In this document: positions 61,661 through 64,000 of the stretch, in pieces
Layout of the letters: each line of letters opens with the position of its first letter
Numbering within the stretch: the stretch's first letter is position 1
NCBI GenBank assembly: GCA_964522105.1
Contig: CAZFVA010000008.1
Coordinates: forward strand, 51,814-115,813
Source: JAGOFO01 sp964522105
Lineage (GTDB): Bacteria > Myxococcota_A > UBA9042 > DTJE01
Length of the DNA: 64,000 nt
Direction of reading: 5' to 3'
Notes under the pieces: generated by a model
Seen by the model: the letters and a program-made list of their open reading frames with translations, nothing else
What the model was told of the DNA's origin: nothing
The model's database searches: none
Made by a program: the position numbers and the translations under genes

Positions 61661-62008
61661 TCATGCCACCGACGGCCCGTCCACACGGAAACGATCGACT
61701 ATCGCGACAACTGACGCATCAATTGGAAAATGGGGCGCTTCGCCGACTGCCAGGTTCGGTTCAATCCCCATGCGTCCGGCGTGGCCGTACGCAACAATAA
61801 CGTCTTCACCAGGTCCGGCGCCCAGAATGTCGGCCACGACCACGCCATCATTCAGGCCCTGCGGCGCCACGCCTTCATCAGCCGTGTAACCGCCTGCAGC
61901 CACCAGATCATCCAGTTTATACGGTCTGACAAGAAGCAGCCTGAGCCCCTCAAGTCCTTTCCATTTAACTGAAGACCAGACATTACCGACGACTCTGGCC
62001 ATGAACAT
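61661..62008 (-). CDS. EutN/CcmL-family microcompartment vertex protein
   Basis: 115 residues from the ATG at 62008, five bases after GGGGGG. 'ARVVGNVWSSVKWKGLEGLRLLLVRPYKLD', 'VVADILGAGPGEDVIVAYGHAGR' and 'IDASVVAIVDRFRVD' match the EutN/CcmL OB-fold that forms the pentamers closing the corners of bacterial microcompartments. No hexameric shell (BMC-domain) protein or encapsulated enzyme is in the window, so it is an orphan or lies at the edge of a larger locus. It is 82 nt upstream of the ACT gene, which itself carries a microcompartment-like N-terminus. Confidence 0.85.
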   Translation of the reverse strand: MFMARVVGNVWSSVKWKGLEGLRLLLVRPYKLDDLVAAGGYTADEGVAPQGLNDGVVVADILGAGPGEDVIVAYGHAGRMGIEPNLAVGEAPHFPIDASVVAIVDRFRVDGPSVA

Positions 62009-62047
62009 CGTAACCCCCCGAAACATACCGACCAAACCGCGCAGGCG

Positions 62048-63865
62048 CTACACCTTGCGATTCACCAGCTTCAAAGCTTTATCCCACAACGACTCGGACT
62101 TCTTCATGAAATTGGCCTGACCGGTGCCACCGTTGGCAGTCTTCGGCTTAACCTTGAACGATTTGGCCTCGCGATGTTCGCCGTCAAGCAACAATATCTT
62201 TCTGATATGGACTCGGGCTTCGTCAGGTTCATTCTTTCTGCCCAGATAAATGGCCGAAACCATGTGGGCTTCAATCAGGTCGCGGTCAAAGCCGAACGCC
62301 GTTTCAAGAAGGCCGTCGATCCGGGCGTACGTTTCTTCATCCGCCGGCATCGCAAGCAGCGCACGGCACTGTGCGCACAGGTAGTCCGGCTCTTCACCGT
62401 CCTGCCCCTCGGCCGACTCGAAAAGTTCGAGCGCCGCAGCGGCGTTGCGCGACTCAAGCTGTGTCATCCCCTGCCGCCACGTGTGTCTGGCTGCAAATAC
62501 TGACATCAACATGCCTTCAAGACCGGGCGTCGAGATGCCCTGCTGACGGTTGTAAGTGATCCTGGCATTTTCATCACCAAGAACTTCACCAACCATCCTG
62601 ATGCGGGCCAGAAGCTGATCAAGGCTGGCAAGCGTTGTACCGCTGACCGCCCCTTCGTACCTGGCCCGCGAGTACTTTCTGGCTGCCCGCAGCACGGCCA
62701 TCCTGACGGCAGAAAGCCTGCCATTCGGGTTCAATTCCAGAAGCTCGTAATGGTTCAATCTGGCAGTACGGGCAAGCTCGGTCTGAAGCGACACGTCCAG
62801 CTCAGATTCGCGCAGGTTTTCCAGATGCGGATCTGAAATTGTGGGATCGAATGTAAACCTTTCGGGGGTAATTTCAGCTAAAGGCGTGCTTTCAGGCGGC
62901 GTCAGATCGGTTTCAGGCCGGGCTTCATCAGGGGATGCCTGGCCAGACGGCTGGCGATAAGGCTGCTGTTCGTCAACCGTATCGCGTTGAACGTCATGCA
63001 GAGTGTCGCGGCCGGTGTAAAGCGGGACATCCTGCAAGACGGCACGGGCATGTTCAGGAAGCGGGCCGGTCGGGGTCGCCGAGGCTGCCGGAACCGGTCG
63101 TTCGGCGACAGGGCGAGCAACTGCGGGGCGTTCCACGACGGGGTGCTCGACGACGGGCCGTTCCTCGGTAGTGTGTTCCTGCTGCCGGGCCACTGATTTT
63201 GCCTGAAGCGCCCCGGTCACAACAAACGCAAACAAAATCCTGATGTTGCGTTCGTCATCAAGAAGCGCTGACGTTATCGGCGGGCAGACGCCACGGGCAA
63301 TTTCGGCCACAAGCGCAGACCCGCGAAAGTGGGCCTTCGCGTGAATCAAACATTCGGGACGCAGCATTTCAGTCAGTTCGACGTTGACGCCAAGCCTTTC
63401 AACAACGAAACGCATCGTGGGCACGTCTTTATGGCGCTGGACGACCGTGAAAAGTTCCGCACAGACATCGACGGCTTCAACCGAAGCGGCTGGACCGGTC
63501 GAGGGCTGAGGGGCAAATGACCACGATTGCACAGGCTCGGCCATAATTCTGCCGACGACACTGCGAACGTATGAATTATAAAAACGGCGCGTGTCTTCGG
63601 ACCTGACGACGCGACCTTCGACAAGCTGCTCCATCGTCTGAAGCGATTCGGCCCGCGACGGGTCGGTCACCATGCCTGACTGCACAAGGAATGATTTAAA
63701 GGTCAGCGCGTTAATATCTGTAAGACAATCGGTGACATAGCCCTGTTTGTAGGTCAGCGCGATGTCGCCCCTGACGAAAGATAAAGAAAGCAGCCCGGAT
63801 ACTTCCTTGTCACCCAGGACTCTGAACAGCCTGAAGAGGCCCCAGGCAGGTATAGTGCGGTCCAC
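62048..63865 (-). CDS. DUF4388 (PATAN) - J-like - TPR protein
   Basis: 605 residues from a GTG at 63865 (AAGGA upstream). Residues ~1-140 match DUF4388/PATAN ('LFRLFRVLGDKEVSGLLSLSFVRGDIALTYKQGYVTDC'), a domain linked with gliding, polarity and type IV pilus signalling in Myxococcota and cyanobacteria. Residues ~230-255 are a Val-Glu-Arg-Pro repeat. A charged, probably disordered, stretch leads to a J-like segment ~375-440 ('LNHYELLELNPNGRLSAVRMAVLRAARKY'; the HPD motif is absent). The last ~150 residues are TPR-like. A cytoplasmic scaffold in signalling is likely. Confidence 0.82.
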   Translation of the reverse strand: MDRTIPAWGLFRLFRVLGDKEVSGLLSLSFVRGDIALTYKQGYVTDCLTDINALTFKSFLVQSGMVTDPSRAESLQTMEQLVEGRVVRSEDTRRFYNSYVRSVVGRIMAEPVQSWSFAPQPSTGPAASVEAVDVCAELFTVVQRHKDVPTMRFVVERLGVNVELTEMLRPECLIHAKAHFRGSALVAEIARGVCPPITSALLDDERNIRILFAFVVTGALQAKSVARQQEHTTEERPVVEHPVVERPAVARPVAERPVPAASATPTGPLPEHARAVLQDVPLYTGRDTLHDVQRDTVDEQQPYRQPSGQASPDEARPETDLTPPESTPLAEITPERFTFDPTISDPHLENLRESELDVSLQTELARTARLNHYELLELNPNGRLSAVRMAVLRAARKYSRARYEGAVSGTTLASLDQLLARIRMVGEVLGDENARITYNRQQGISTPGLEGMLMSVFAARHTWRQGMTQLESRNAAAALELFESAEGQDGEEPDYLCAQCRALLAMPADEETYARIDGLLETAFGFDRDLIEAHMVSAIYLGRKNEPDEARVHIRKILLLDGEHREAKSFKVKPKTANGGTGQANFMKKSESLWDKALKLVNRKV

Positions 63866-63960
63866 CAGGTTGCCATCCTTGTCAGGAAACCAAGCACCGA
63901 AAACGAGTCACCACCGGGCCGAAGGCGTACGAATACCGTATGCACCCGGCTTGCCGCAGC

Positions 63961-63989
63961 ATTATACCAGAGAAGTTGCGGTGCAGGAA
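63961..63989 (-). promoter_or_regulatory. Putative extended -10 promoter for the DUF4388 gene
   Basis: Minus strand: TTCCTG (63989-63984), 17-nt spacer, TATAAT (63966-63961), preceded by TGG, giving an extended -10 element that can offset the poor -35. The leader would be ~90 nt. Confidence 0.45.
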
Positions 63990-64000
63990 CATTGAAGCAC

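Noticed and set aside
1..64000. CRISPR array or restriction-modification system
   Set aside because: No regularly spaced repeats and no cas, methylase or restriction genes; the SF2 helicase at 47650 stands alone and is not evidence of a defence system.
1..64000. Insertion sequence or prophage
   Set aside because: No transposase, integrase or phage structural gene was recognised; the only clear long repeat is the 42-bp pair.

Overview
The window reads as one chromosomal stretch of a Gram-negative bacterium with a double membrane. Evidence is the mreBCD-mrdA-rodA elongation operon, an OmpP1/FadL-type porin, small outer-membrane barrels and many secreted lipoproteins. Several features are typical of Myxococcota and related former Deltaproteobacteria: a zinc-ribbon/GYF/TonB-C (AgmX/GltJ-like) protein next to two small outer-membrane barrels, a DUF4388 (PATAN) protein, FHA proteins, lipoproteins with Asp/Val-rich spacers (DVxxDV) or TSP3-like calcium repeats, and many TPR proteins. 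Placement at phylum level is inference; no rRNA is present.

Layout. 1-5361 (minus): a signal-peptide coiled-coil protein and two translationally coupled TPR proteins, the last running off the left edge. 5538-11252 (minus): mreB-mreC-mreD-mrdA-rodA, from a promoter whose spacer is a perfect palindrome. 11477-17708: OB-like lipoprotein; a minus-strand run FYDLN zinc-ribbon protein - MTA phosphorylase - PfkB kinase - phosphatidylserine decarboxylase; groEL without groES; a methyltransferase. 17882-25999: amino-acid permease and secreted lipoproteins, including a 2.9 kb lipase plus ceramidase-like segment bracketed by an exact 42-bp direct repeat. 26195-29087: ABC-F ATPase, rpe, tRNA-Pro(CGG). 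29258-32435: a His-Xaa-Ser (Hxs)-type radical-SAM cluster with two HxsD-like proteins, HxsB and a second radical SAM enzyme that is not HxsC; no HxsA precursor is recognisable.

32443-41539: surface and lipoprotein genes and a sigma factor with a terminator in its leader. 41548-47533 (minus): AgmX/GltJ-like protein, two outer-membrane barrels, an exported helix-hairpin-helix protein, hutI and ddl. 47650-51309: SF2 helicase; a PilZ protein and an HD-GYP protein with a degenerate receiver (c-di-GMP pair). 51438-56144: TPR lipoprotein, GT39-like membrane protein and partner, outer-membrane protein. 56119-58092 (minus): vWA-TM-FHA and FHA proteins. 58178-63865 (minus): a radical SAM enzyme sharing a C-terminal cysteine motif with the one in the Hxs cluster, a UPF0210/ACT pair, an orphan EutN/CcmL microcompartment vertex protein, and a DUF4388/J-like/TPR protein.

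The strongest candidates for new biology are the variant Hxs cluster, the repeat-flanked lipase/ceramidase segment, the zinc-ribbon insertion in PBP2, and the microcompartment-like EutN/ACT/UPF0210 trio. Putative housekeeping promoters throughout fit TTGACN-N15-17-TATNNT or GATACT.
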